Counted from the first letter of the stretch, positions 1 to 12,431 are shown. The stretch: 64,000 nucleotides of DNA from Gari tellinella (GCA_922989275.2 OV277856.1:80867038-80931037), one strand, 5' to 3'. Notes: generated by a model from the sequence alone, not told the origin. Program-made: numbers and translations.

Positions 1-95
1 TTGATATATCTATACCAGGACTCCAGATTATGTTGTTGCACCTTTCAGTGTTGCCCATGAATAGATACAGACTGAGTCTGTAATTTTCCATATTT

Positions 96-288
96 CAGGG
101 CCCCCGATAAGGGTGGTATTTCAAAACCTAACATCTTTATATCTGCTTTAAACCCTATGGTGTCACTAATCATTACAATCGTCTGGAAGAGACGATTCTA
201 ATGAGTAGTAACCCCATAGGATTTGGTGCTGTATAAGTGAGACAATGTTAGATTTTTTTCCAATTATTTCCCCTTAATTGTAGCCCTG
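96..288. mobile_element. MITE, CAGGGCTCCAGATAAGG-type terminal repeats
   Basis: The ends are inverted (CAGGGCCCCCGATAAGG on the left; CCCCTTAATTGTAGCCCTG on the right). A smaller palindrome near the middle reads CGTCT/AGACG. The same element recurs at 12617-12790 and 12886-13051, and is embedded in both hAT-like elements. There is no coding capacity. It is a non-autonomous DNA element of unknown superfamily. Confidence 0.6.
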
Positions 289-1190
289 TATACAGTCGTT
301 TTTGTCTGAACTACTGATTGATAAAATATCATCTACAAGCTGAATAATTAGTAAAGGGGAATGTTTCTCTTCAGGTTTCATCCCAGCTAAACAAGAAAAT
401 AAAGGTCATCGAAAGTGTTCTTATAGTATTTTTATATTATTTTTTTATAATAATATGATTAGCAAACAGTTTTGAGTAATCCAACATCTGGTTATACTCC
501 AAACTTATTGGAATATATATTTTTGCTTCAGTACTAATGTTTTGTAATGTATCTTTATTCTTACCCACTGTGATTGTAATATATAGACACAGCCACATGC
601 AATGTATTTTACTATATCTGTATTAAAAAGAATATGTTTTATGATAGCAAACAACAGTGACTACACAATGCAATAGCTTTTTGTCTGCTCACCTGGAATT
701 GATTGAATGTTGCATGCAGTATGGATCTATGCCAGACACTAATTAACAAAGATCGGAACTATTTGGAACTTGTCTGTCGATTTCATCAATTTGAACATAC
801 ATGGTAATCTTAAGTTTACGGAATTTGCAGACGAAATTTTCAAAGCAGACAATACTACGGCTTTTGAATGGTTATGCTAACGTTTTGTGATCTCGTGTGT
901 GAGTAAGTTAACCTACAACCATTCTCCCTAGGCTTGTTATAAAACAATCCATGCAGTGTTTAAACCGACAACCCATTAACTTGCTTATCCCGACAAGACA
1001 CCTGACATTTAAATGAGAAATGAAAGATGACGCCATTACAGAAAAGGGATTAAATCAAACATAATCAAATCACGACTGATAGGTGATATTATAGTCACCG
1101 TCAAATAAATACGAAAGACGCAAGCATGAAACGCAACACAACTAATACAACCACCTCTTAAGCAGAACACACAAACAGCCACACCATAAC

Positions 1191-1216
1191 AAACACACGC
1201 ACACACACACACACAG
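1191..1216. repeat. (CA)n microsatellite
   Basis: Nearly pure CA dinucleotides at the end of a dispersed repeat fragment. Confidence 0.85.
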
Positions 1217-1470
1217 TCTTACGAGACGTGAATTATGAGGTCACCGCCTTTGATGTGGACCTCATTTCGCATTATGGGACGGACCTCACAACTACATTCT
1301 AACTTTTAAACGGAATGAGCTGGAAGCTAACCCTACCCATAACCCTATGATTTAGGCAAGGTTAAACTTTTCAGTAGAACGGCCAGGTTAATGTCCCAGG
1401 TGACGGCCAGGTTAATGTTTCAACATTGTGGGTTCCAATTTTGGGCCCCAGAAATCACGCCTTGTAAGCC

Positions 1471-1503
1471 CACAAACACACACACACACATACACACACA
1501 CAC
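1471..1503. repeat. (CA)n microsatellite
   Basis: CA repeats with one TA interruption. Confidence 0.85.
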
Positions 1504-1692
1504 GTTGAACAATGAATCATTTAAAGGTTAAGTGTGAAATCGATAAAAACAGTTAGTGAAACTTACTAGCAGTAATCACATTGAAGCAAAAAAGAAAAAT
1601 GCGATTGAAGCGGTGAATATGTATGATGAAAAGCGTCACTCTTAAAGCAGAACAATCATGTGTGTATTAATCCTTACCCCATAGTCTATTTC

Positions 1693-3351
1693 ACTGGCAC
1701 CAGAGTCATGGACTTTGTATGTGTATGTGTTTACTTTATCTAAACCTCTACCGATATATATTATAAGCCATGACTCTGGTGCCAGTGGCAATGTCTAATG
1801 TATTGGAATGGAATTAAAAAAATTAAAATAAAAATGTTTATCTGAGTTGACTCGATGCCGCTATACCGGTCCGCCATCATTAAGTATAACATCAATTAGG
1901 TCTAGATCTATATCTAAAAGATTTTTTCCCAACCGATTAGCAATGTCTATGTTATTGGAGTGAAATCTAAAAAAAAATATTATTATAAGACCATGGTGTG
2001 TAACCAATTCTACACTGTGTCACTTCGACCACACGAATTACTATCCAAAATACATGTTTTCGATTGTTGATTTGAATACGTAACTTCAAAAATCAAGAAT
2101 GATATCGGTATTTTAAAATACAGGGTTTTCCTCCATCCCCTAGCTTCCGGTTGACCTCGGGTCAAGTTAAAGCGTTTGTAAGTGCAAATTTCATTGGCTG
2201 AATGATTCACGCGAGAGTATTCCCGTACAGTAGACAATACGTTATTCTTTCCCGCTTAAACGCAAACAAAACGCAAACGCATGTCACTAAAATGTAATGA
2301 ATGACAACTTTTTAATATTTTTGCGTATTCATTTTAATCTCAATGGCAAACAATTTGGAGCCTAGTCAGACACCTGGTTACCTGGTGTCTGATCAGCCTC
2401 CAAATGGTTTTCAAATTAAATAATAGTATTAGTATAAACGCGTTTATAGGGAAAGACTAACGTTTTCTCTACTTGACGTCATTCGCGCGAGCGTCTTCCC
2501 GCGCTTCTGTCAAACTGAATAAACTACTGATTACAGTGTCACATTGTGCACAATTGTGCTGAACTTATATTAATGCAAGACTTTAATCACTGCATGATTA
2601 ACAATTTCAACCAAAAATCATGAGAACGATATATATTTAAATAGCTTTCCGGTATATACATTCTATTTTCAATCAGCCAATCAAATCGCAAACTTTACTT
2701 TCATTTCGTCTAAACCGGAAGCTAGGGGGTGGAGGAAAACCCTGTATTTTAAAATACCGATTTCAATCTTGATTTTTGTAGTTACGTATTCAAATCAACC
2801 ATCGAAGAAATGTATTTTGGATAGAAAAATATCTTATCTATGGACTGCAAAAGATTTGGTTTCGATTGAATGCGTTTTAGATAGTAATTCGTGTGGTTGA
2901 AGTGACACGGTGTAGAATTGGTTACACACCATGGTCTTATAATAATAGATAGGCAGACCGGTAGAAGCTATTCGTCAAGATATCTAAAAAAAAGGAAGAT
3001 TTGGTTTTGTTATTCCAATCCCATACGGTAGACATTGCTAACGTTTGGGGGAAAGTCTAGGCATATCTAGAGTCAACTCACTTTTTTTTAATGTTTTTAT
3101 TTCAATTCCCATACAAAAGACATTGCTAACCGACCGGGAAAATAGGTTCTAGATCCAGAATCTAGTAGATAGAGACTATAGAGTGTACACATCAAGATTT
3201 TCCCCTTCATATAGTAGACATTACTGTGAGAGTCATGGACTTATTATGTGTCTGATGGTACTGTATATATACCTCTCTAGATGTATAAGAAATAAAAATG
3301 CATCTAAATATAACACACACACCCATATTATAAGTCCATGACTCTGGTTCC
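1693..3351. mobile_element. long foldback (inverted-repeat) element, arms about 0.5-0.6 kb
   Basis: The left arm (about 1693-2166) is repeated in reverse complement at about 2708-3351. Clear anchors are the block ending ACCATGGTGTGTAACCAATT (left, around 1995) with its mirror ending near 2935, and the block CAGGGTTTTCCTCC with its mirror AGGAAAACCCTG. The outermost ends pair as TGGCACCAGAGTCATGG with CCATGACTCTGG. Each arm also holds a small nested foldback with the same terminal motif. The centre (2167-2707) carries a CAAACAG-type hairpin and a TGACGTCA octamer. No transposase is visible. It is probably a large foldback DNA transposon derivative. A short open frame at 2010-2237 (-) lies in the arm and is not a gene. 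Confidence 0.75.
2346..2414. repeat. CAAACAG-type hairpin module
   Basis: Near-perfect palindrome with arms GGCAAACAATTTGGAGCC and AGTCAGACACCTGG around a TTA loop. It is one of about 20 related hairpins in the window, and the stem tip differs from the usual GCCGCG/CGCGGC form. Confidence 0.75.
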
Positions 3352-5113
3352 AAAAACATGTAACTAGTTACAGCAGGTTGAAATTAAAGCAGAATGCGCA
3401 GGAATGCATTGGTGACAAAAAGATAAGCATACTTGAATGTTATACCAAAAGGAATGAGTGTTATGTACTTATACACAATGGAGCCTAATTAATTGGAAGT
3501 ATATTCATGCTTTTTCACATTCCATTTGCAATGCGTTTGAATATACATGTAGTATTGTTTATCAAGAAATAACAGTATATCCCCTTTGTATAAACACCAT
3601 GAATGCATTTAACAGCTTCACAGTAGTGATGTGTTTTATGATTTTGCAATAAGGAATTGAACACTGTCTCTAACTTAACGAAGACGTTATCTACAAATAC
3701 ATCCAATCTATAAATTCCATTAAAAATATTAAAGAGATAGAAACATGTCTAACACTTCACAGTCATTTTTGCTCAAGCCGTTTATCTCTTTTAGCCACTA
3801 TGCTTAAATTAAATTTCTGATACTTAAGTTCTGTTCTTTGAGCTAAATGTGTGTTAATACAATTAAAATAGTTTTGTTCTGGACCACAGGCCGAATTCAC
3901 GCGTTGTCTGATCTGGATCTCAATTAGATGTAAATATCACTCACGCTGAAATATTTTTTTTAGTTAATTTCAATTTATCTCAAAACCGAATAATTGCAGC
4001 TATTCCTAATTGTTCTTCGACAGATTAATTTTATAAAATATCTTGTTCGTGCGAAAGTCAATTTGCACTGTCAGTGGTGAGACAAAACTATTTTGGTGGA
4101 TGATAAGATTTGCTTGAGCTGTTATATTATTTGAAATTGAAACTGAAATTAAGGGCAAAACATGGGAGTCTAACTTTCATTATGGCTCTTTATTCACTGG
4201 GTTATAAAACAATACGTTGATTCAATAGTTTTCCACTTCATTTAAGAGAACAGTCTTATACTGACTTTTGCACTAACAAAAACAATTCAAATTTAAATCA
4301 GATATTGAATTAAGAATTTATGGACACAATAGAGTCTCATTTAAAGTATCTAATTTAGTTGAAATAATTCCAACTTCAATTGCAATTTGCCATTACCCTA
4401 AAAGAGATTTTCTTAGAGCATTTGCCGGTTTCTTTTTAATTAAATATGGTGTCAGTATGACTTTAACGTAGCAATTATTCGTTTAACAATAGTATTTATT
4501 GAACAGAAAGCCTCCTGTTTTACTTGCATTATTTATTTCATTCTTTGTTCTGTAAAAGGAGTTGAAATTCCCTACACATTTCAAAGTTTCTTCTCTGAAT
4601 TGATTCACCTTCTTTTTACAATTTTCAAGAGACACTCGTCAATTTAATATGCAATTGCTGCTCGTCTTCGGATCTCAATGTAATTCTTTTCATTTCCAGA
4701 ACATAGTTTCAATTTACAGATTCTGATATTTCTGGAGACTTTCGTGTGTTTTTAAGAAAGAGACTGCCTCCAGTGGGTTGGGTGAACTAAAAGAGTGGTA
4801 AGATTCCACCGAAAAGAGACACCAATACATTCACACACATGCATACAGACTGGCGCTATATGTCACTTTTATGTGCTGCAGTGCCGTAAAACCAAACTCA
4901 ATAACTCAAAAAGAAAGAGACTAGTTGAACCGAAAAAGAGAATAGCTAGCCTTTTAAGTTTCCTGGCCATAGCAATCGATGGACATAATGTATTTTAAAA
5001 TAGGTAGTAACATGAGCTAACGAGATCTCAGTATCAAAATGCAATCTCTCTAATTCGATCAATGAGTAATGATGAAAAGGGATAGTTTACCCTTTCATGA
5101 TCAATTCGGGATA
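3352..5113. other. no gene recognised
   Basis: AT-rich sequence. A half copy of the AAAGCAGGTTGAA hairpin repeat is at about 3368-3405. Otherwise I see no domain, splice-bounded exon or repeat structure. Confidence 0.4.
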
Positions 5114-5329
5114 GTTTACTCCTTCACTGCTTTATTTTCGTCTGCTTCATTATTGTTGTCTACAAGACACGTTTCAAAGTTAGATTTATAGTTGTATTAC
5201 TTAATAAATATCGATAAGAGTCTTAAACTGTTTGAGTTCTGATCAGACGCCGCGTTACGCGGCGTTTGATCATGACCCAAACTGTTTGCAAGCACGCTTT
5301 AAGGCGTCATTGGGAGTGAAAGGGTTTAA
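5114..5329. mobile_element. MITE with AGTGAAAGGGTTTAA terminus (piggyBac-like TTAA group)
   Basis: The left end reads GTTTACTCCTTCACTGC and the right end reads GGGAGTGAAAGGGTTTAA, forming short inverted ends. The interior has GTCTGCT and TGTTGTCTAC motifs shared with copies at 30630-31033, 37040-37253 and 42325-42556. It carries a CAAACAG hairpin. It is non-coding. Confidence 0.6.
5225..5288. repeat. CAAACAG-type hairpin module
   Basis: Palindrome with tip GCCGCG-TTA-CGCGGC and arms AAACTGTTTG and CAAACTGTTTG, inside the MITE at 5114-5329. Confidence 0.8.
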
Positions 5330-5475
5330 TGCAAATGTATGCATATTGCATGACCATTCGTAGGCAGACAGTGATTGTTTTGTTTTAGTAATTGAGTTAT
5401 CTGTCACTTTTAGTCAGTCTAAACTGTATCTCATGTCCATCGGTTATGAAAAAAACTATTTTACATGTATGTTAT

Positions 5476-5664
5476 GTTCCTATAACAGTACTAGAATATC
5501 TTTTTACATACTTGACAGTTTCGGGGACTGCTGTAACCTTTCTCAAAACTCAAACTGATTTCGAGGATCATCGGCTATTTCCGTTAGTTGGAATTTTTAG
5601 AAAGGTGACAGGAGTCACCGAAACTGTCAAATATGTAAAACCTATCTAGTAGTGTTATAAGAAC
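5476..5664. mobile_element. foldback MITE, 189 bp
   Basis: The outer arms GTTCCTATAACAGTACTAGA and TCTAGTAGTGTTATAAGAAC are reverse complements with few mismatches. The inner arms include TTTTACATACTTGACAGTTT and its mirror. The two arms span most of the element. The open frame through it (5392-5649) is incidental. Confidence 0.65.
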
Positions 5665-5885
5665 ATTATACAAGATCTACCTACTAAATGAATTATTTCA
5701 TGGACAACTATTTTCTGTTATACAAATCAAGATCAATGATTCGAATGGTAACGTTACTGGACAACAATTCTTTGGCAGGGAAATGGGGTACCGGTAGTAA
5801 ACGTACATGTCGAACATGTGACCTATGTACAAGTTCACATACTACCCCTATCCTGGATCGAGCTCGACCGCCGTGCTGAGAAATT

Positions 5886-7786
5886 TTGCGAGAACAGCAG
5901 TGTATTTTTTATTTGATTTCACTTGAGGAAATTATGGAAAGTATAAAGAAAATAAACATTAATAAAGCAAGTGGTGGTATTCTAATACCACAGCATATTG
6001 TTTATGGTATACATGTTTTATTACCATATATACATTTATTGTTTAACAGAATGTTCTGCAGTGGGGTATTTCCAGACAAATGGGCATGCTGCGTGGTCTT
6101 TCCTCTATTTAAAAAGGGAAATATTCACGATACTAATAACTATAGAGGCATTTCATTAATTGATGTGCAAAGTAAACTTTATATATCTATAATTACACAG
6201 CGGCTTACATTTTATGTGGAAGCTTACAAGAAACTTGCTGAATGTCAGGCAGGCTTTCCTGCCGGTTACAGCACAGCTGATAATGCTTTTATATTGTATT
6301 CTGTTGTAAGGAAATATTTACAACGTAAACGTAAACCTGTTTATGTTGCCTTTGTAGATTTTAAAAAGGCTTTTGATAGTGTTAACCGTTCAATATTATA
6401 CGATGTTTTGAGGAAAAATAATATTAAAGGTCTACTGTTTCAGTCTATACAGTCAATATATAAAAGGTTTAGTAAGGACCAGGAATGGTACCTCCGACAC
6501 ATTTGATTGTCCATTAGGTTTACGCCAGGGATGTAGTTTAAGTCTTATAATGTTTGCGCTATTTATTAATGAATGTTATGATATGTTATGCGATAACAAC
6601 ATTCGTGGCATACAGTTATTTCAAGATCTAGTTGAAATATTTCTGCTGATGTTTGCGGATGACATTGCATGTATCAGTGATACAGTCTCTGGTTTACAGA
6701 AGCAGTTAAATATGTTACATAGTTTTTGTGACGAGTATAGAATATCAGTTAATACTGACAAAACAAAAGTTCTTGTTTTTAAAAATGGGGGGCGTTTGTC
6801 AAGAAATGAAAGATGGTTTTATGACCATAATGCATTACAAACAGTTAGTGGTTTTGATTATGTCGGTATTCGTTTCACAAACAGACTTTCATTATGTAAA
6901 ATGGCAGAGAGTATGTCTGTGAAAGGTAAAAAAGTATTACTATATGTTCTAAATTCGTTAAAATATGAATGTTTGCCATATAATGTAATCTTTAAAATAT
7001 TTGATACTAAGATAGCACCTATTTTATTATATGGTTCAGAGATTTGGGGTATTAATAGTTATCCATGTATTGAGAGTGTGCAATATTTAGCTTGCAAACG
7101 ATTCCTTGGTGTTAAGCAACTCACATGTAATGATGCAGTCATGGGCGACCTAGCTCGATACCCAATGTATATATGTAGCTCGAAAAGGTGTATTAAGTAC
7201 TGGATAAGATTGCTTTCTTTGACGAATGATCGCTATACTAAATTATGTTATAATATGTTGGTTTATTATGATAGGTTAGGTTACAGAAATTGGGCTACGA
7301 GTATAAGAGAAAATTTGTATCCATGTGTGGGAGGCTCAGTCTGTTAATAATACTACATTGTTTCTTAGCCAATATGTCATGAGACTGAAAGATCAATCTA
7401 TCCAAAATTGGCGATCTAGATGTGAGGTAAATAGAAAATTAACATTGTACATCCGTTTTAAGAAGTCATTTAATATTGAAAATTATGTAACTTGTATAAA
7501 TATTGCTAAGATCAGGTCACTGTTTGCATCTTTCAGGGGTTCATCTCATTCTTTATCAGTTGAAACTGGGCGTTATTATTCTGTTGATCGTGATTATAGA
7601 TTGTGTCCTTATTGTGATTGCTGTATAGAGGATGAGTATCATTTCGTTATGATATGTCCGCTATACAGTCATCTAAGGACGCTTTACATACATAGTTCAT
7701 ATACAGTAAATCCTTCGATGGAGAAATTTTGCTCTCTTATGTCTAGTGATAAGAAAGAGGTTCAAACGCTTGCAATGTTTATATAG
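5886..7786 (+). pseudogene. LINE reverse transcriptase, frameshifted
   Basis: Once encoded the polymerase that copies the element RNA at its insertion site. Three overlapping frames cover it: 5886-6506, about 6484-7347 and 7325-7786. The N-terminal segment ISLEEIMESIKKININKASG is the usual RT entry. Motif A reads VDFKKAFDSV (Asp near 6357). A GLRQGCS motif B lies in the second frame just before the methionine at 6550. Motif C reads LMFADDIA (6652-6663 encode FADD). A thumb-like region follows. The third frame holds CPYCDCCIEDEYHFVMICP, a Cys/His cluster common at LINE C-termini. One shift is near 6475 and one near 7330, so the copy cannot make a single protein. The catalytic aspartates remain, so decay looks recent. 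Confidence 0.9.
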
Positions 7787-7956
7787 TATGCGCTAAAAGA
7801 ACGACAGTCGTATATGGGAATATTCGATTGATATCGCATGTTTATGTGATTGACAAAATTTATCTGCATAATTACGTTCTCTTTGTTAACTTATGTATAT
7901 TGGTAAGATCTACTTTCCAAATTAAAAGTATGGCTTTAATAGATCTTAAGGCAGAT

Positions 7957-8420
7957 TACCAGGATAAAAGTTATGCAGAAAGCTTTTTCAGCAGCTTTCT
8001 GTGTTGCTTTTGACCTGTATGGTCTGCTTGGATAGCTGCTCAATCCAGGATAAAAGTTATGCGGAAGGCTTTTTCAGGAGCTTTCTGTGTTGCTTTTGAC
8101 CTGCATTGACAAACTTTATATATAAAGCGTTTTTATCAGCTTTCTATGTTGTTTTTACCTGTATGGTCTGCCTAGATAACTGCTCAATCCAGGATAAAAG
8201 TTATGCAGAAGGCTTTTTCAGGAGCTTTCTGTATTGCTTTTGACCTGCATTGACAAACTTTATATGTAAAGCTTTTTTATCAGCTTTCTATGTTGTTTTT
8301 GACCTGCATGGTCTGCCTAGATAACTGATCAATCCAGGATAAAAGTTATGCAGAAGGCTTTTTCAGAAGCTTTCTGTATTGCTTTTGACCTGAATGATCT
8401 GTTCTGTATTTTATTTTATG
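7957..8420 (+). repeat. tandem ~145-bp units in the LINE 3' region
   Basis: The motif CAATCCAGGATAAAAGTTAT starts at 8041, 8185 and 8330 (periods 144 and 145), with a partial unit at 7957. Each unit ends with a TTTCTGTGTTGCTTTTGACC block. A flanking segment, TCTTAAGGCAGATTACCAGG, occurs on both sides (about 7942 and 8470). Confidence 0.85.
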
Positions 8421-8592
8421 TATAGTGGTATGATCTTTTTCCAAAGTTTCAAGTATGGATTTAATAAATCTTAAGGCAGATTACCAGGATGCTTTCACTA
8501 CTACACATGTTTATATATGTACATTTGTATATATCATCTTGTGTATGGGCCGGTAGCCTTAGTACAATAAATGTTGAACTGAACTGAACTGA

Positions 8593-10440
8593 CACCTTCT
8601 TGATGCAGCTTTATTTTAGATGTTTCGAACACTAGCTGCATATACACCTAAACATGTACAATTAACTGCGCATTAGTGATATACATGTCTTTGGTTATAT
8701 ATACAATTAGCAGGTCCTTATAACGACGTTAACTGATATTAAATGAATCTCCAAATAATTGTGGTCAATAAAAGTCATTTTATATCTAATAAACCACTTT
8801 CAGTTTTATTCCAGCCATAATATTTATTTATATTCATTTATACTTATCCCTTTAATAACGTCTACTTCAATGTTTTCTAAAAAGACATAAACAAGACTTT
8901 CGACTTTTAAACTGAACCAATTTAAACACAGCTTTCAGAAACTAAATAATCGACAACATTTAATGATCTTTAACCAAGCTGATTGAAAATACCAGTTAAA
9001 CAATGTTTATCAAATTAAGGTGGACATTCTTCCAAGAATATATCAAAGTTTCAAAACAAGCCTTTGAAAAAATATCACAATTATTTGTTTTCTCCAGACA
9101 CATTTGTTATCTGATAACCTTGTTTGTTCGTGGAAATGTCAAACTGCACAGCCTTTTGCGAGATACGAAGTATCTATTTTGATGGATGAGGTAATTTTAT
9201 TTTGAAATTGAAAACTGGAAACACAGGGCGGTAAAGCGCTTTAAGCTAAACTTAAAAACTAACTCTGGGTCATATGCTCACTAAATTATCAATAACATGT
9301 TTCCATTTCTTAGGGGGTTTCTAATAAATATTGCATAGAACAACTGACACTTACACAACAATGTGTAAATGTATATTTGAAAATCGTTCTGTTTGTTAAG
9401 ACCTACGTTTTGAAAGAGTTTTATGACCGATTAAAATTAGCAACAAGTACAGCAAGGTTTGCAAAACATAAACAGCGTAACACTCCAAGTTCAATCAAAC
9501 AGTTAGACAATACACAATACACTAGGCAGGCTATAGAAGGCAGAACAATGGTCAGTTCAAAGACACGTGGAATGTATGATAATTGTAATTTCCGGCAAAT
9601 AGCCCACGGGCTATCTCATTTTTTTACAGTCAATGAGGGGCCTGCGGGCTATCTAACGGAGCGGGCTATATGACGAATCTTTTTGCCTATCGGGATTGCG
9701 GAGAAAAAATAAAATAAAAGAGCTATCGTAGCGTAAAATGACTGTTTTCGGGAGTAATTTGATCACGGCATATTCCATGTATATACACTGTTGGAACAGT
9801 AGCGGTCTATAGCTACTTAAATTCGATAATCTGAATATCTATACACATTGCAAATTGTGTAGATCTATACTTAACCCTTTGCAGAAATATTATCTACTTC
9901 CAGACTGTTGTTTGCTAAATCAGAAAAAAATATTAACTAAGGAAACTATATAATCAAAGTACTGATAGTACTGATGTGGCGTTTGTCTGTAAAGTTGCGG
10001 AATTTACCAGCAGTCCAAAAGTGATAAAAACTCGAAAACCTAGAATTCAAAGTCGCTTCTATTTCAGTCATATCGAAACATCCAGCTAAATACAGGTGGA
10101 GGAAGACCTAAGATGTCCTTTATACACTTATGGGTACAAATCAACAACTGGGTAGAACCTCCAATCTTTTGCAAGTCAGCTGGAAGGCTTACTCTCATGG
10201 AAATTGGAATTCAGAGATGAGTGATTGTCACAATGACTTTAAAACCACTGGGCCAATGGGGTCATTCATGTAACTAAAATCACGAAGATGTCTCAATATC
10301 TGAATCGCAACTGCAATACTTGGTCCATAATATTAAACGCTTCTTTGCCTTACCGAAAGTTATGTTTATTTGCAAACAGTTTGTATCCTAATCATAAGTA
10401 CTAAATTAGAGAAATAAAAAAACTAACAATGGATGAAGTC
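8593..10440. other. no gene recognised
   Basis: AT-rich unique-looking sequence. A 98-codon open frame at 9377-9673 (+) has no recognisable domain and no splice context. I see no repeats of note. Confidence 0.4.
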
Positions 10441-10444
10441 ATGT

Positions 10445-11455
10445 CAGTAAAATGGTTAAAAGAACAAGAGGGTCATGATGACCCTTTATCCCTCCCCCGA
10501 GTAAAAAGAACTAAATAGTTTTATATTTGGATTTCGCCCATAACTCAAATCATCTGAGGACTTAAAGTCATATATAAATATATAGTTTGTCATATTTTCA
10601 CTGATTCTAGACGCTATAGTGTAAACACTGTGGCATCTAGAATGTTCACAAGGTTTGGCTATGAGTTGACCTAGTGACCTACTTTTTGACCTCACATGAC
10701 CCACTTTAGAAATTGACCTAGATTTTGTCAAGAACAACATTTGGAGCAAGTTAAGTGAAGATTTGCCCAAAAGTGTGGCCTCTAGAGTGTTCACAATTTT
10801 TATTAAGGTTTCACCTAATGACCTACTTTTTAACCCCTTATGACCCATTTTCGAACTTGACCTCGATTATGTCAAGAACAACATTTTGAGCAAGTTTGAT
10901 GAAGTTTGACCCAAAATTGTGGTCTCTAGAGTGTTCATAAGGTTTTTCTATGATTTGACCTAGTGACCTTCCTTTTGACCCCACATGACCCACTTTTAAA
11001 CGTTACCTAGATTTTATCAAGAACAACATTTGAAGCAAGTGTGTTGAAGATTGGTCCACAATTGTGGTCTCTAAAGTGTTCACAAGGGTTTGCTATGATT
11101 AGACCTAGTGACCTACATTTTGACCCACTTTCGAACTTGACCTAGATTTTGTCAAGAACAACATTTGGAGCAAGTTTGATGAAGTTTGACCGAAAATTGT
11201 GGTCTCTAGAGTGTTCACAAGTTTTTCTATGATTTGACCTAATGACCTATTTATTGATCCCACATGACCCACTTTCAAACTTGACCTAGATTTTGTCAGG
11301 ACCAACATGTGGAGCAAGTTTGATGAAGTTTGGCCCAAAATTGTGGCCTCTAGAGTGTTCACAAGGAAAAGTTTACGGACGACGGACGCCGACTCCGGAC
11401 TCAGCACGGTCACAATAGCTCACCATGAGCACTTCGTGCTCAGGAGAGCTAAAAA
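10445..11455 (+). mobile_element. pearl/Helentron-like (HINE) non-autonomous element
   Basis: The left end has a short hairpin (GAGGGTCATGATGACCCT). A core follows of about five ~140-150-bp tandem units, each with TTTGACCTAGTGACCTAC and TCTAGAGTGTTCACAAG. A short GACGGACG tract is next. The right terminal hairpin is GAGCACTTCGTGCTC, then GCTAAAAA. This order matches the published architecture of bivalve pearl elements, now grouped with Helentron-associated elements. Open frames across the units (such as 11105-11413 -) are repeat artefacts. Confidence 0.7.
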
Positions 11456-11805
11456 CAAAGCTAGTGAAGGTCAAAGGGATAAAATCTGAACTAACCTGCA
11501 ATGTATCATGTCAACGTCAACAACAGAGCTAAAGTTAAATCCTCTTTTTAAAGCTTCAGATGTACAAATATGGGTAACACTATATGCCATGCACTACTTT
11601 GTAGCGTGGCATAAACATGCTTTTTTTCAACTCATACAGGGAAAACGCATATTGGCATTACTAAACAACAAGATCATATGTCTTCTCAAAATTTTAATGA
11701 AGTTATAATTCTACATGAAACTAGTGTATTGAGTCAGCCAAAACAACATGTAAAGTAATAGATATTATAAGATCAATAAAACGTGTAAACACGCAAATGC
11801 TTCAA
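11456..11805. other. no gene recognised
   Basis: Short AT-rich stretch between repeats. Nothing supported. Confidence 0.35.
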
Positions 11806-12025
11806 TAGTCTTCTGCCATAGGTTTATGTTAATGGCTAGTAGCTATAGCATGGCAGTACATTTTGTAGTTTTGAAAACAGGTGACCACGTAAAGCTAGTT
11901 GTAAGTAAAGCAGCATGCTTTACATTCATCTTGCTTTAAGCTGAAACTTAATTTCAACACATTACTGAATATTTTATTTTCATAAATTTTCAAAAATAGA
12001 ATCAGGCTATGGGGTAATGGGTTAA
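11806..12025. mobile_element. MITE, TTAACCCATTACCCC terminus, reverse copy
   Basis: The right end reads GGGGTAATGGGTTAA. The interior holds the AAAGC/GCTTT palindrome (GGTGACCACGTAAAGC ... GCATGCTTTAC). The same structure is seen at 34032-34275 and 57062-57309. The left end is less clear. TTAA plus CCC at the terminus resembles piggyBac-type MITEs. Confidence 0.55.
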
Positions 12026-12107
12026 AGCGCTCCAATGTGAAGGAAAGGGTCATATAATTGACGATTTAACTCCTTCCAAGTGGCTGCTAAACTTCCTCAG
12101 TCCAGAA

Positions 12108-12344
12108 ACCTATATAACCAGATCTTATTTCTCAGTCCAGAAGCATTCGAGTTTCAGGTTTTACTGTAATAAATACTACACATCCCATTATCACGACAGT
12201 CTTACGAATGTCATTGATTCGGGTACCTATCTAATCCGATATTTTTTTCTCAGTCCAGAGGCATTCGATTTTCAGAGGTTTAACTGTAATAAATACTACA
12301 CATCCCATTATAGATCACGACAGTCTTACGAAAGTGATTCGGGT
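12108..12344. repeat. direct duplication, two ~118-bp units
   Basis: Units 12108-12224 and 12225-12344 share CTCAGTCCAGA, GCATTCGA, TACTGTAATAAATACTACAC and CACGACAGTCTTACGAA. They lie just beyond the stop codon of the minus-strand gene, probably in its 3' untranslated region. Confidence 0.85.
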
Positions 12345-12431
12345 ATTTAAATAAATGCTTCAGTTCCTTTCTTTTCTTCATATACAAACAAGTGTCTAAC
12401 TATTACACCTATATATACTGTCGTCACGCCA

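Larger units (their letters stand above)
289..1692. other. non-coding stretch with two CA microsatellites
   Basis: No gene is seen. A repeat fragment at 1103-1216 reads AATAAATACGAAAGACGCAA and ends in a CA run. It matches fragments at 38935-39115 (reverse) and 45533-45628, so it is dispersed. A second CA run is at 1471-1503. Confidence 0.5.
5880..8592 (+). mobile_element. non-LTR retrotransposon, 5'-truncated
   Basis: A reverse transcriptase region (5886-7786) is followed by a 3' untranslated region with ~145-bp tandem units. The element ends in an AATAAATG motif and a short tail of repeated ACTGA/TGAAC pentamers (8574-8592), typical of LINEs that end in short tandem repeats. No endonuclease domain is found upstream, so the copy starts near the N-terminus of the RT. 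The clade is uncertain; the RT style and C-terminal cysteine/histidine cluster suggest the CR1/I-like part of the tree. Confidence 0.85.

Noticed and set aside
9377..9673. 98-codon plus frame as a gene
   Set aside because: No domain, splice signal or start context, and composition is like the surrounding non-coding DNA.
11105..11413. 102-codon minus frame with repeated SSNLLQMLFLTKSRSS segments, and the similar frame at 18285-18605
   Set aside because: Translation of pearl-like core repeats, with no independent support.
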